DNA of 64,000 bases, from assembly GCF_003997495.1 (NCBI RefSeq), contig NZ_RZRU01000013.1:1-64000 (forward strand). The letters run 5' to 3'. This document shows, one piece after another, positions 12,390 through 20,136 of this stretch. The notes beneath the pieces are model-generated. The model worked only from the letters and a program-made list of their open reading frames with translations, had not been told where the DNA came from and made no database searches. The number at the start of each line of letters is the position of its first letter. The stretch's first letter is position 1. The position numbers and the translations under genes are program-made. Origin of the DNA: Mesorhizobium sp. M7A.F.Ca.US.008.03.1.1. GTDB lineage: Bacteria > Pseudomonadota > Alphaproteobacteria > Rhizobiales > Rhizobiaceae.

Positions 12390-13271
12390 ATGGAATCCGT
12401 TGCCAGAAGCCAATCCGCCGCCGATCCAGGCGCTTCTGCGTCGAACGACAAAACGCTGATTTATCGGCAGTCGCGCTGGACACGGCTGACGCATTGGCTT
12501 TGGGCTATCTCCTTGTTCTTCATGCTGCTGTCAGGCCTGCAGATATTCAATGCTCGTCCTCAGCTCTATATCGGCAAAGAATCGGGTTTCGACTACAACA
12601 ACACCATCTTCGCCATCGGCGCCGAGAACACCAACGCCGGGCCACGCGGTTACACCGATATCTTTGGACATCGCTTCGACACCACAGGAGTGCTCGGCTG
12701 GTCGGGGCCGGCAGGCCAGGAGACGTCCCGCGCCTTCCCATCCTGGGCGACCATCCCGTCCTACTATGATCTCGGCACCGCGCGCGTCATCCATTTCTTC
12801 TTTGCCTGGATACTCACTACGACGTTGATCGTCTGGTTTGTCGCCAGCACCGTGAACGGCCATCTGCGGCGCGATCTCGCGCCACGCCTCGACGATTTGA
12901 AACGACTACCGCAAGACATCGTCGACCACGCCAAGCTCAAATTCCACCACACGCGGGAATACAACACACTGCAGAAGATGGCCTATGGCGGCGTGCTGTT
13001 CGTGCTGTTGCCGCTGATGATCATCACCGGCCTGGCCATGTCGCCAAGCATGAACGCGGTACTGCCGTTCCTCAACGATCTGCTCGGTGGCCGGCAGACG
13101 GCACGCACCATCCATTTCACCGTTATGGTGCTGCTGGTCGGCTTCTTTATCATCCACATTCTGATGATCGTGGCGGCCGGCCCAATCAACGAACTGCGCT
13201 CGATCATCACCGGCTGGTATCGCACCGATCCTCCCGCGCAGGACGACAAACCCGTCGAGAGGAGTGCGTGA
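12390..13271 (+). CDS. Cytochrome b561-like membrane subunit of a molybdopterin oxidoreductase
   Basis: Di-haem-type membrane cytochrome b of the Ni/Fe-hydrogenase and thiosulfate-reductase cytochrome b group, 293 residues. Histidines that could ligate haem lie in four hydrophobic segments: RLTHWLWAIS near residue 35, ARVIHFFFAW, and the paired IHF and IIH of the last helix (TIHFTVMVLLVGFFIIHIL). A large periplasmic-type loop rich in aromatic residues follows the first helix. One base separates its stop from the start of the molybdopterin oxidoreductase gene, so the two are almost certainly one operon and one electron-transfer unit: membrane quinol side here, Tat-exported catalytic side there. 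Confidence 0.88.
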   Translation: MESVARSQSAADPGASASNDKTLIYRQSRWTRLTHWLWAISLFFMLLSGLQIFNARPQLYIGKESGFDYNNTIFAIGAENTNAGPRGYTDIFGHRFDTTGVLGWSGPAGQETSRAFPSWATIPSYYDLGTARVIHFFFAWILTTTLIVWFVASTVNGHLRRDLAPRLDDLKRLPQDIVDHAKLKFHHTREYNTLQKMAYGGVLFVLLPLMIITGLAMSPSMNAVLPFLNDLLGGRQTARTIHFTVMVLLVGFFIIHILMIVAAGPINELRSIITGWYRTDPPAQDDKPVERSA

Positions 13272-13272
13272 C

Positions 13273-14064
13273 ATGGCGAAATTTGAGATCAGCCGCCGCA
13301 AATTCCTGACCGGTGCCAGCCTCGGCGCCTCCGGCATCATGCTGTCGGGCTGCGACGCCTTCGACAGCCAGCTAAGCATCGGCAGCGGCCTGCGCAGTTT
13401 CCTCGAAAACGCCAATGGCCTGACATACCGGGCGCAACGCCTGCTTGCCGGACGCGATGCGCTGGCGCCGGAATTCACCGAGGCCGACATCCGCCAACCG
13501 CAGCGGCCGAACGGCGTCACCGCACCTGATGACGATGTTTACAAAGGTCTGCTCGCCAACAACTTCGCCGACTGGCGGCTGGAGGTTTCAGGTCTGGTCG
13601 AAAAGCCGCTGTCACTCAGCCGAGAGCAGCTTCAGAACATGCCGAGCCGCACCCAGATCACCCGCCATGACTGCGTCGAAGGCTGGAGCTGTATCGCCAA
13701 ATGGACCGGCACGCCGCTGTCGCTGGTGCTGGACCAGGCGGTGGTCAAACCGCAGGCACGCTATGTCATGTTCCATTGCCTCGACACGATCGACCGCAGC
13801 CTGTCGGGCGACATCAAATATTACGGCAGTATCGACCTGATCGATGCCCGTCACCCGCAGACGATCCTTGCCTACGGCCTGAACGGCAAGCCGCTGCCGG
13901 TCGAGAACGGCGCGCCGCTGCGCGTCCGCGTCGAGCGCCAGCTCGGCTACAAGATGCCAAAATATCTCTACAAGATCGAGTTGGTCGACGGCTTTGCCGA
14001 TGTCGGCGGCGGTCGGGGCGGCTATTGGGAAGACAATGGCTACGACTGGTATGGCGGGATCTGA
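13273..14064 (+). CDS. Tat-exported molybdopterin-dependent oxidoreductase (sulfite oxidase/MsrP fold)
   Basis: Catalytic protein of 263 residues in the sulfite oxidase/YedY fold. A twin-arginine signal (ISRRKFLTG, R8-R9) is followed by a lipobox-like LSGC with cysteine 27, so the folded protein may be exported and lipid-anchored. The molybdenum ligand cysteine is C134 in HDCVEGWSC, and the domain ends with RVERQLGYKMPKYLYKIEL. ATG 13273 is chosen because GAGAGGAG lies about eight bases before it; an in-frame GTG at 13264 falls inside that site. The sequence does not tell the substrate: sulfite, a sulfoxide, or another S- or N-oxide. Its partner is the cytochrome b directly upstream. Confidence 0.9.
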   Translation: MAKFEISRRKFLTGASLGASGIMLSGCDAFDSQLSIGSGLRSFLENANGLTYRAQRLLAGRDALAPEFTEADIRQPQRPNGVTAPDDDVYKGLLANNFADWRLEVSGLVEKPLSLSREQLQNMPSRTQITRHDCVEGWSCIAKWTGTPLSLVLDQAVVKPQARYVMFHCLDTIDRSLSGDIKYYGSIDLIDARHPQTILAYGLNGKPLPVENGAPLRVRVERQLGYKMPKYLYKIELVDGFADVGGGRGGYWEDNGYDWYGGI

Positions 14065-14103
14065 ACCGCATGCCGCTAACGTCGCGGATATAAAGCGGCC
14101 AGC

Positions 14104-14898
14104 TTACAGCGAGCGGCGAAACAGTTCGCCCTTTTCGGCAATCTGCTCACCAATGCCGCCGAGCCGCAGCATGTGCCAGGCAAGGGCGTGATTGCTCGAG
14201 GTTACCGGTTTCCCCAGGTCCTTCTCGACCTCCTCGATGATGCGGGCAACGCGCATGCTGGTGCAGGAAACGAACACCGCCTCACAGTCGCTTGACGCGC
14301 CGATCTCCAAAATGGCCTGCTTGACCGATGCCGGCGTGATGCGTGCAACGACATTGTCGTCCGCCTCATTGAAGGAGCCCATGACCGGAATATCCATCCC
14401 CCGCGCCATCAGCGATGCACGCAGGGAGTGATTGATTTTCGCCAAATAAGGGGTGAGCAGCGCTATCCGCGAGACGCCCAGAGCCTTCAGCGCCGCCCGC
14501 GCCGCGGTCACGGGGTTGGTCACCTGCACCCCTGGCAGCACCTCGTGAACGCGCGCCGCAACCTTGTCCTCGCCGATGACAAGCGCTCCCGAGGTGCAGG
14601 CAAAGCCGATCACATCGAACTCGACGTCGGGCAACAGGCCGACCGTGCCGGGGATCACCGCCGACATCTTCATCAGGTTCTCCGGCGTGATCTCGACGTC
14701 GCTGTAGAGCCGCGCCTCGTACAGCGCGATGTCGCGCGCCGGCAGCGCATAGCGGAATTCATCCTCGATGGTCTGGTCGGTCCGCAGCACGAGCAGGCCG
14801 AGATTGGCGCGGGTGCCGATACCGTCATCGGTCTTGAAGGGAATGTGTTCCTTGTCGAGGACAAGCGTGTCGTCGGCACGGCTAACCGGGGCGTCCAT
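14104..14898 (-). CDS. Asp/Glu racemase-superfamily protein (maleate isomerase/arylmalonate decarboxylase type)
   Basis: Cytosolic protein of 264 residues related to Asp/Glu/hydantoin racemases, maleate cis-trans isomerase and arylmalonate decarboxylase. The two family cysteine regions are visible: GFACTSGALVIG in the first half and EAVFVSCTSMRVA in the second, each placing a Cys on one side of the active site. Start is ATG 14898 with AGGAAGGGGA upstream; the 50 codons above it run through the operator and are not coding. It is divergent from a DadA-like oxidase under a shared regulatory region, which suggests it racemises or isomerises a compound the oxidase then uses. The exact substrate is unknown. 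Confidence 0.82.
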   Translation of the reverse strand: MDAPVSRADDTLVLDKEHIPFKTDDGIGTRANLGLLVLRTDQTIEDEFRYALPARDIALYEARLYSDVEITPENLMKMSAVIPGTVGLLPDVEFDVIGFACTSGALVIGEDKVAARVHEVLPGVQVTNPVTAARAALKALGVSRIALLTPYLAKINHSLRASLMARGMDIPVMGSFNEADDNVVARITPASVKQAILEIGASSDCEAVFVSCTSMRVARIIEEVEKDLGKPVTSSNHALAWHMLRLGGIGEQIAEKGELFRRSL

Positions 14899-14928
14899 GG
14901 TGCAGTCCCCTTCCTGATGCCAATCAGA

Positions 14929-14940
14929 ATTGTCGACAAT
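14929..14940 (-). promoter_or_regulatory. GntR-type operator O1 at the racemase promoter
   Basis: Perfect 12-base palindrome ATTGTCGACAAT, 30 bases before the racemase start codon. A -35 hexamer TTGACA reads on the minus strand at 14969-14964, so the palindrome falls about where the -10 and +1 should be, the expected place for repression. TTGTC-GACAA-type palindromes are typical of FCD-subfamily GntR regulators, and one is encoded at 16406. Confidence 0.78.
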
Positions 14941-15054
14941 AGAAACGACAACATGGCCGAGCGTGTCAAGAGCTCCGTTCCAATTTAAAAGCCCAGTAAA
15001 TAGCGGAGTTCTGAGATTGAGTTGGTCGTCCATCAGCCGTCGACCCATGCGCCG

Positions 15055-15082
15055 TTGACAATGACCAGCGTCTTCCTATTGA
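15055..15082 (+). promoter_or_regulatory. Promoter of the DadA-like/gntR operon
   Basis: A perfect -35 TTGACA at 15055-15060 is followed after 16 bases by the -10-like TATTGA at 15077-15082. The predicted transcription start near 15089 falls inside operator O2. Confidence 0.6.
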
Positions 15083-15094
15083 ATTGTCGACAAT
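15083..15094 (+). promoter_or_regulatory. GntR-type operator O2 at the DadA-like promoter
   Basis: Second perfect ATTGTCGACAAT, 22 bases before the oxidase start codon and immediately after the -10. The flanks are shared with O1 as well (GA before, then A-G-R-A-A-C after), so the conserved site is longer than the palindrome. The 142 bases between O1 and O2 would allow looping between two bound regulator dimers. Confidence 0.8.
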
Positions 15095-15116
15095 AGGAAC
15101 AGCCATTGGGACGGCA

Positions 15117-16397
15117 ATGCGCGTATTGATCTTGGGCGGGGGCGTGGTCGGGATCACCACTGCCTATCAGTTGCAAAAGGACGGCCACGCAGTCACCGTT
15201 CTCGAGCAGGCACCGCAGGTGGCCGAGGGCGCGAGCTGGGCAAATGCCGGCATGATCGCGCCTGGCCATTCCTTCGTCTGGTCATCGCCAGCCGCCCCGA
15301 AAATCCTGCTGAAGTCGCTGTTCCAGAAGGATCAGGCGCTTCGTTTCAAACTTTCCGCCGATCCGCATCTCTACAGCTGGTCGTTGCGCTTCCTCATGCA
15401 ATGTACAGCCACCAAGGCGCGTCGCAACACCCTCCTCAAACATCGGCTTGCGGTCCATTCCCAATCGGTCCTGCAGGCGGTCGTCAGGGAGGAAGCGATC
15501 CAGTACGACAGGACGTCGGCCGGCATTCTTTACTTCCACCGCAGCCGTGAGGCGCTCGACAAGGGCGTCGCCAACATGCGCCTGCTGGAAGCCGACGGCC
15601 AGGAGATCCGCATTGTCGACGCGCAGGAAATCGTTGACCGCGAGCCGGCGCTGGCTTCGTCACGCGGCAGCATTGCCGGCGGCATAGTGTGTCCGACCGA
15701 CGAAACCGGCGACGCCGCCAAGTTCACGCGCGCACTGGCGGCCATCGTCGAAACGAGGGGCGGCAAGATCCTGACAGGCACCAGGATCGTCGGGATAGAA
15801 CGCAGGAACGACGCGATCACCCGGGTCGTCACCGACAAGGGAGAAATCCTGGCCGACACCTACGTTCTGTGTCTGGGCGCGGAAAGCCCGATCCTTGCCC
15901 GCAAGATCGGCCTTGGCCTGCCGATCTACCCGATCAAGGGATATTCCCTGACCATTCCCATCGTCGACCAGGCCCTGGCTCCAAAGCTGCCGGTTATCGA
16001 TGAGCACAATCTCGTTGCCATCACGCCGATGGGCGATCGCATCCGCGTCACCGCCACCGCGGAATTCGCGGGCTATGATCGCAGCCACAAGCCTTCGGAT
16101 TTTGCCTTCATGAAGCGCGTCACGCAGGAGCTGTTTCCTCGCGGTATCGCCTATGATCGCGCCGAGATGCGGGCCTGTCTGAGACCCATGACGCCCGACA
16201 ATCTGCCGATCCTTGGCCTGCGCAACATCAAAAACCTCTGGCTGAACACCGGCCACGGCCATATCGGCTGGACCATGGCGCATGGATCGGCCCGCATCGT
16301 CGCCGATCTGATCGCCGGCCGGGCCGCACCGATCGCCCTCGACGGCATCCTTCCCACACAGGCGCGGTTCGCCGAACCAAGCACCGCAAAGGCTTGA
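15117..16397 (+). CDS. FAD-dependent D-amino acid dehydrogenase-like oxidoreductase
   Basis: DadA/DAO-family flavoenzyme of 426 residues that would oxidatively deaminate a D-amino acid or related amine. The N-terminus MRVLILGGGVVGITTAYQL is the FAD-binding dinucleotide fold; ASWANAGMIAPGHS and the C-terminal LRPMTPDNLPILG and NTGHGHIGWTMAHGSA are typical of DadA. ATG 15117 is chosen; a TTG at 15084 lies inside operator O2. Divergent from the racemase-family gene and followed without gap by a GntR regulator, so it is probably induced by its own substrate or product. Could equally be a glycine, proline or hydroxyproline-epimer oxidase; I do not assign dadA because the substrate is open. Confidence 0.85.
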   Translation: MRVLILGGGVVGITTAYQLQKDGHAVTVLEQAPQVAEGASWANAGMIAPGHSFVWSSPAAPKILLKSLFQKDQALRFKLSADPHLYSWSLRFLMQCTATKARRNTLLKHRLAVHSQSVLQAVVREEAIQYDRTSAGILYFHRSREALDKGVANMRLLEADGQEIRIVDAQEIVDREPALASSRGSIAGGIVCPTDETGDAAKFTRALAAIVETRGGKILTGTRIVGIERRNDAITRVVTDKGEILADTYVLCLGAESPILARKIGLGLPIYPIKGYSLTIPIVDQALAPKLPVIDEHNLVAITPMGDRIRVTATAEFAGYDRSHKPSDFAFMKRVTQELFPRGIAYDRAEMRACLRPMTPDNLPILGLRNIKNLWLNTGHGHIGWTMAHGSARIVADLIAGRAAPIALDGILPTQARFAEPSTAKA

Positions 16398-16405
16398 CCG
16401 ACGCC

Positions 16406-17134
16406 ATGCTCCGACCGACCAGGCAAACCAACCAGGACAACAGCGCGGCGTCAGCGTCCAAGCCGGTCAAAACCGGCCCGCGTGTCTATGAAGAGATCCG
16501 CCGCATGGCGATGGACTATCGCTTCAAGCCGAACGAACGCATCAACGAAGTGGCGCTTGCCGCGAGGCTGAACGTCAGCCGCAGCCCCATCCGGGAGGCC
16601 CTCCAGCGGCTGGTCACGGAGGGACTCATCACTTTCCAGACCAACCGCGGTTTCTTTTGCCGCGGCTTCGATGTCGACGAGATCGTCAATCTTTCCGACG
16701 TGCGGGCGGTGCTCGAGGAGCGCTCCGTCAGGCTGGCGATCCAGCGCGCGACAAATGAAGAGCTTGCGGCGCTCGTCGACTGGTGGACGCTCACCATGGC
16801 GCGCGCCGACTCGTTTTCCAGCGCCGAGCTGACCGCCAGGGACGAGGAGTTTCACATCCGCATCGCCAGGCTGTCAGGCAATCCCGAACTGGCGCGCATG
16901 CTCGAAGGCATCAACACGCGCATCCATTTCGTTCGCAAGATCGAAGTGGAGAAGCACCGGCGACTGTCGACGACCTACACCGAACATAGCGAAATCGCCC
17001 GAGCCATGGTAGCCCGCGATGCCGACAGCGCCGCCAGGCTCATGCATAGCCACATCGAGATCAGTGTCGCCGATGCCATGTCGACCGTTCGGGAAGGCCT
17101 GGCCCGGATATACGGCGACGGCGACCAGATCTGA
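16406..17134 (+). CDS. GntR-family transcriptional regulator, FCD subfamily
   Basis: DNA-binding regulator of 242 residues. The N-terminal winged helix-turn-helix reads INEVALAARLNVSRSPIREALQRLVTEGLI, the GntR signature. The C-terminal all-helical FCD ligand domain holds the metal/ligand positions D-E-EFH (RDEEFHIRIARLSGN) and later histidines (YTEHSEIARAM, LMHSHIEIS). ATG 16406 is used; a TTG at 16394 overlapping the previous stop (TTGA) is an alternative start. Co-transcribed with the DadA-like gene. The likely operators are the two ATTGTCGACAAT sites at 14929 and 15083. Most FCD regulators are repressors released by the substrate. Confidence 0.92.
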   Translation: MLRPTRQTNQDNSAASASKPVKTGPRVYEEIRRMAMDYRFKPNERINEVALAARLNVSRSPIREALQRLVTEGLITFQTNRGFFCRGFDVDEIVNLSDVRAVLEERSVRLAIQRATNEELAALVDWWTLTMARADSFSSAELTARDEEFHIRIARLSGNPELARMLEGINTRIHFVRKIEVEKHRRLSTTYTEHSEIARAMVARDADSAARLMHSHIEISVADAMSTVREGLARIYGDGDQI

Positions 17135-17171
17135 CCAGCAACCCGGATCTGATTAGGGAATCCCTGGTCGG

Positions 17172-18173
17172 TCAGGCAACCTTGTCGAGCAGCGGCCTGA
17201 GCGCCGGATGGATTTCCGGCGAGGCGTGCTTGATCAGCGTCAGAAGCGCGCGTTCGTTCTCGTAAAGAGGCCTGTCGACGCCGATATGTTCGATCAGCCA
17301 GCCGGCTTCGCCGGCATCGATCGTCTCGGCGCGGCGTGCCAGGGCCTCGGCCGCCCTGTTCTTGGCCTCCCACTCGGCCTCGATGTCGCCTGGAGACCGG
17401 TAGGCTTCCATGATGCCGGCAAGGCCGCCGGAGATCATGCGGCTGAAGAAGCCGCCGATTTCCGGATCGGCATGTTCGAGGAAGGCATCACGGCGCAGCG
17501 CCACATCGCGCGTCGGTGCTTCGTAACCGGCCGAGCACATGACGAAATTGGCGATCGCCTTGACGAACAGCTCGTTCCAGGACGGATCGTTGTGTCCTTG
17601 AGCAGTGCGCTCGTTGATCTTGAACAGCACCTCGGCCTCGGCGCGCGTGATGGCGATGTTGCCGTCGCCGCCATGGGCATGGAGGATCCGGCGCAGCAGC
17701 TTGACCTCCGCCTTTGCGATGAGGCCCGGAGTCAGCGCGCCGTCGAGCATCAGCGGCCCCTTGCCGTCGATGACGGCATGCGCCACCTGCTCCAGCGCAT
17801 ACACACAAAGCTGGCTCGGCGACGATTTCGCCTGTTCAAGCACATGCACCAGCAATTCGAGCTCGGTCCGGCTGTCAACCATGCCATCGCGTGAGATCGT
17901 GCGGATTAGCCAGTCGGCATTGTCCTGCGAGATATAGCCCGATGACTTTTCCTGGTGGACGATATAGTCGGTGACCGCCTCGACGAAGAAAGGCGGCCAT
18001 TCCTGGCATTTGTCCTTCGCCGTGGCATCGAGCGCGAACAGCGCCTCGGCCTCGCCGCGCGTCACGACGCCGTCGCCGAACACTTCATGGCGCAACATCG
18101 CCACGTCCTCCGCGGCGATGCGGCTTTTCGAGGTCAACCCGGCCACCGGCGCGCTCATGATCAATTCGCCCAT
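17172..18173 (-). CDS. Conserved hypothetical protein with internal duplication
   Basis: A 333-residue helical protein of no family I can name, without signal peptide or membrane helices. It is built from two related halves. The block VTRGEAEALF...WPPFFVEAVTDYIV (37-72) returns as ITRAEAEVLF...WNELFVKAIANFVM (175-212). The block ADWLIRTI...ELELLVHVLEQA (86-115) returns as AGWLIEHI...ERALLTLIKHA (290-317). The second half carries a charged insert at about 218-285. Start at ATG 18173, preceded by GGGGA at suitable spacing; an ATG five codons in is possible. It lies upstream of and divergent from the gcv riboswitch, with no clear functional link. Confidence 0.75.
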   Translation of the reverse strand: MGELIMSAPVAGLTSKSRIAAEDVAMLRHEVFGDGVVTRGEAEALFALDATAKDKCQEWPPFFVEAVTDYIVHQEKSSGYISQDNADWLIRTISRDGMVDSRTELELLVHVLEQAKSSPSQLCVYALEQVAHAVIDGKGPLMLDGALTPGLIAKAEVKLLRRILHAHGGDGNIAITRAEAEVLFKINERTAQGHNDPSWNELFVKAIANFVMCSAGYEAPTRDVALRRDAFLEHADPEIGGFFSRMISGGLAGIMEAYRSPGDIEAEWEAKNRAAEALARRAETIDAGEAGWLIEHIGVDRPLYENERALLTLIKHASPEIHPALRPLLDKVA

Positions 18174-18281
18174 TTGTCGTCCCCGTCCGCCGTCGCCAAG
18201 CGCCAGCCCCTACCCGCCAACATATCAGCAGTGTCTTGAAAAACCGGCAAACGGCGTGGTTAGCGAAGACTTGTCGCCAAC

Positions 18282-18336
18282 GCATGTCACCTAAAAGCGT
18301 GCCGTGGTTTTGGAGAACGACATGCACGCGCTTTAG
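18282..18336. repeat. Palindromic intergenic element, family A copy 1 (diverged)
   Basis: Begins GCATGTC and returns to GACATGC at 18319-18325, enclosing the family core (CTAAAAGCGTG...GGTTTTGGAG). It is the most diverged of four copies. A tail ACGCGCTTTAG matches the tail seen after copy 2. It lies between the hypothetical gene and the glycine riboswitch, where the gcv promoter should be. Confidence 0.65.
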
Positions 18337-18388
18337 ATGTCGCGGACAGGTGACAAGCCGTCGCGCGCAAGCTATGGATGGCGCGTCG

Positions 18389-18409
18389 AGGACTCAGGGT
18401 CTGAGTCCT
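18389..18409 (+). promoter_or_regulatory. Perfect 9-bp hairpin just upstream of the glycine riboswitch
   Basis: AGGACTCAG pairs perfectly with CTGAGTCCT around a three-base loop, ending about ten bases before the first riboswitch aptamer. It has no T-tract, so it is not a standard terminator. It could be part of the riboswitch leader or a transcript-stabilising 5' end. Confidence 0.55.
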
Positions 18410-18414
18410 ACCTG

Positions 18415-18600
18415 TTTGCGGGAGAGAACAGCGAGAGCTGTCGCCGAAGGGGAAATCGCCCGAAATCTCTCAGGCAAAAGAACCGTAGACGGGAAAGACA
18501 CTCTGGAAAGTCGGGGCTTGCCCCCGCGCCGAAGGTGTAAGCGCCGCTGACAGAGCTCCGGCTGCGCGAGTCTCTCAGGCTTCAGACAGAGGGGCACGGA
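18415..18600 (+). promoter_or_regulatory. Tandem glycine riboswitch
   Basis: Two glycine aptamers in series ahead of gcvT. Aptamer 1 shows GGGAGAGA, CGCCGAAGGGG and TCTCTCAGGCAAAAG; the linker carries GACACTCTGGAAAGTC; aptamer 2 shows CGCCGAAGGTG, GACAGAG, and a second TCTCTCAGGC followed by GACAGAGGGGC. These are the conserved cores of the glycine riboswitch class. It should turn on gcvTHP when glycine is plentiful. After it lies a six-base-pair stem (GGTCGC at 18603-18608 with GCGACC at 18614-18619) just before the gcvT ribosome binding site, a candidate for the expression platform. Confidence 0.95.
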
Positions 18601-18644
18601 CTGGTCGCCATTCGCGACCGATTGCGTGCGACTCTGGAGACGAC

Positions 18645-19745
18645 ATGACGGGCGACGACACAAGACACCTTCCCCTCGAAGATATCCATAGGGCCGCCGG
18701 TGCGCGCTTTGGCGCCTTTGCCGGCTGGTCGATGCCGCTGACCTATCCGGCGGGCGTCATGAAGGAGCATCTTCACACCCGCGAACAGGCCGGCCTGTTC
18801 GACATCTCGCATATGAAGTTGTTCGAGGTCAGCGGACCGGAAGCAGTTTCACTGCTCAACCGCGCCTGCCCACTGGATGCGGGCACGCTCGAAATCTCAC
18901 AGTCCAAACTGTCCTTCTTCCTCAATGAAGCCGGCGGCATCCTGGACGACCTGATCGTCACCAGACTTGGCGATGCCAGGTTCATGGTGGTCGCCAATGC
19001 CGGCAACGCCGTAGCCGACGAAAAGCATTTGCGCGCACTTGCCGCGGATTTCGACGCGAAGGTCGAGCCGCTCGACCGCGTCTTCCTTGCCATTCAGGGC
19101 CCCGAAGCCTGGGCCGCCCTTTCCCGCGCCGGCATCGAGACCGGCTCGCTGCTGTTCATGCATGGGGTCGAACCGCGCAAGAACTGGTTCATGAGCCGGT
19201 CGGGCTATACCGGCGAGGACGGTTTCGAGATCGGCCTGCCGGAAGTCGATGCACGTGATCTCGTTGGTAAATTGCTCGGCGACGAGCGCGTGCTGTGGAT
19301 CGGGCTAGCCGCCCGCGACAGCCTGCGGCTGGAGGCAGGGCTGTGCCTGCATGGCCAGGACATCACGCCGGAGACCGATCCGGCCAGCGCCGCCTTGATG
19401 TGGGCAATTCCAAAGGAAATCCGCGCTTCCGGGGCTTTCATAGGCGCCGATGCGCTCCGCGCCGCTGTGGAACGAGGACCCGCGCAAAAGCGCGTCGGGC
19501 TGAAGCCGGAAGGCCGCCAGCCGGTGCGTGGCAGTGCCGCGCTCTTCGACGCCGACGGCAATCCGGCCGGCCATGTCACATCGGGCGGCTTCGGCCCCTC
19601 GGCCGGCCATCCGGTCGCCATGGGCTATGTCTCGACACCTCTGGCAAAGCCCGGAACACGGGTTTTCGCCGATGTGCGCGGCACGAAAATCCCAGTCGAT
19701 ATCAGCTCCCTGCCCTTCACACCGCATCGCTACCGCAAAGGATGA
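18645..19745 (+). CDS. gcvT: Glycine cleavage system T protein (aminomethyltransferase)
   Basis: Transfers the one-carbon unit of the aminomethyl-lipoyl arm of GcvH to tetrahydrofolate, releasing ammonia; 366 residues, family length. The N-terminus FGAFAGWSMPLTYPAGVMKEH and FDISHMKLFEV are hallmark sequences of the folate-binding domain, and SGYTGEDGFEI and the C-terminal GHVTSGGFGPSAG complete the family pattern. First gene of gcvTHP, controlled by the glycine riboswitch directly upstream. A GGAG precedes ATG 18645. Confidence 0.96.
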   Translation: MTGDDTRHLPLEDIHRAAGARFGAFAGWSMPLTYPAGVMKEHLHTREQAGLFDISHMKLFEVSGPEAVSLLNRACPLDAGTLEISQSKLSFFLNEAGGILDDLIVTRLGDARFMVVANAGNAVADEKHLRALAADFDAKVEPLDRVFLAIQGPEAWAALSRAGIETGSLLFMHGVEPRKNWFMSRSGYTGEDGFEIGLPEVDARDLVGKLLGDERVLWIGLAARDSLRLEAGLCLHGQDITPETDPASAALMWAIPKEIRASGAFIGADALRAAVERGPAQKRVGLKPEGRQPVRGSAALFDADGNPAGHVTSGGFGPSAGHPVAMGYVSTPLAKPGTRVFADVRGTKIPVDISSLPFTPHRYRKG

Positions 19746-19750
19746 TTTCC

Positions 19751-20119
19751 ATGGCAACAACCTATTTCACATCAGATCACGAGTGGCTCCGCGTCGAGGG
19801 CGGCATCGCCACGGTCGGCATCACTGATTACGCGCAGGAGCAGCTCGGCGACCTCGTCTTCGTTGAACTGCCGGAGACCGGAAAGAAATTGACCAAGGGC
19901 GACACCGCCGTCGTGGTCGAATCCGTCAAGGCTGCTTCCGATGTGTACGCGCCAGTCGATGGCGAGATCACGGAAGCCAACGGCACGCTTTCGTCGGATC
20001 CGTCACTGGTCAATTCCGCGGCAACCGGGGCCGGCTGGCTATGGAAGATGAAGCTCGCCGACGAAAGCCAACTCGCCGGTCTCATGGATGAGGCCGCCTA
20101 CAAAGCCCATATCGGTTGA
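19751..20119 (+). CDS. gcvH: Glycine cleavage system H protein (lipoyl carrier)
   Basis: Lipoylated shuttle protein of 122 residues that carries the aminomethyl group between GcvP, GcvT and lipoamide dehydrogenase. The lipoylated lysine is K60 in VVVESVKAASDVYAP. ATG 19751 is used, with AAAGGA upstream; an ATG three codons earlier is possible. It begins five bases after the gcvT stop. Confidence 0.97.
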   Translation: MATTYFTSDHEWLRVEGGIATVGITDYAQEQLGDLVFVELPETGKKLTKGDTAVVVESVKAASDVYAPVDGEITEANGTLSSDPSLVNSAATGAGWLWKMKLADESQLAGLMDEAAYKAHIG

Positions 20120-20136
20120 TATCAGGACTTATTGAC

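Noticed and set aside
15084..15116. Upstream TTG start for the DadA-like gene
   Set aside because: It would put the coding start inside the operator and at the predicted transcription start.
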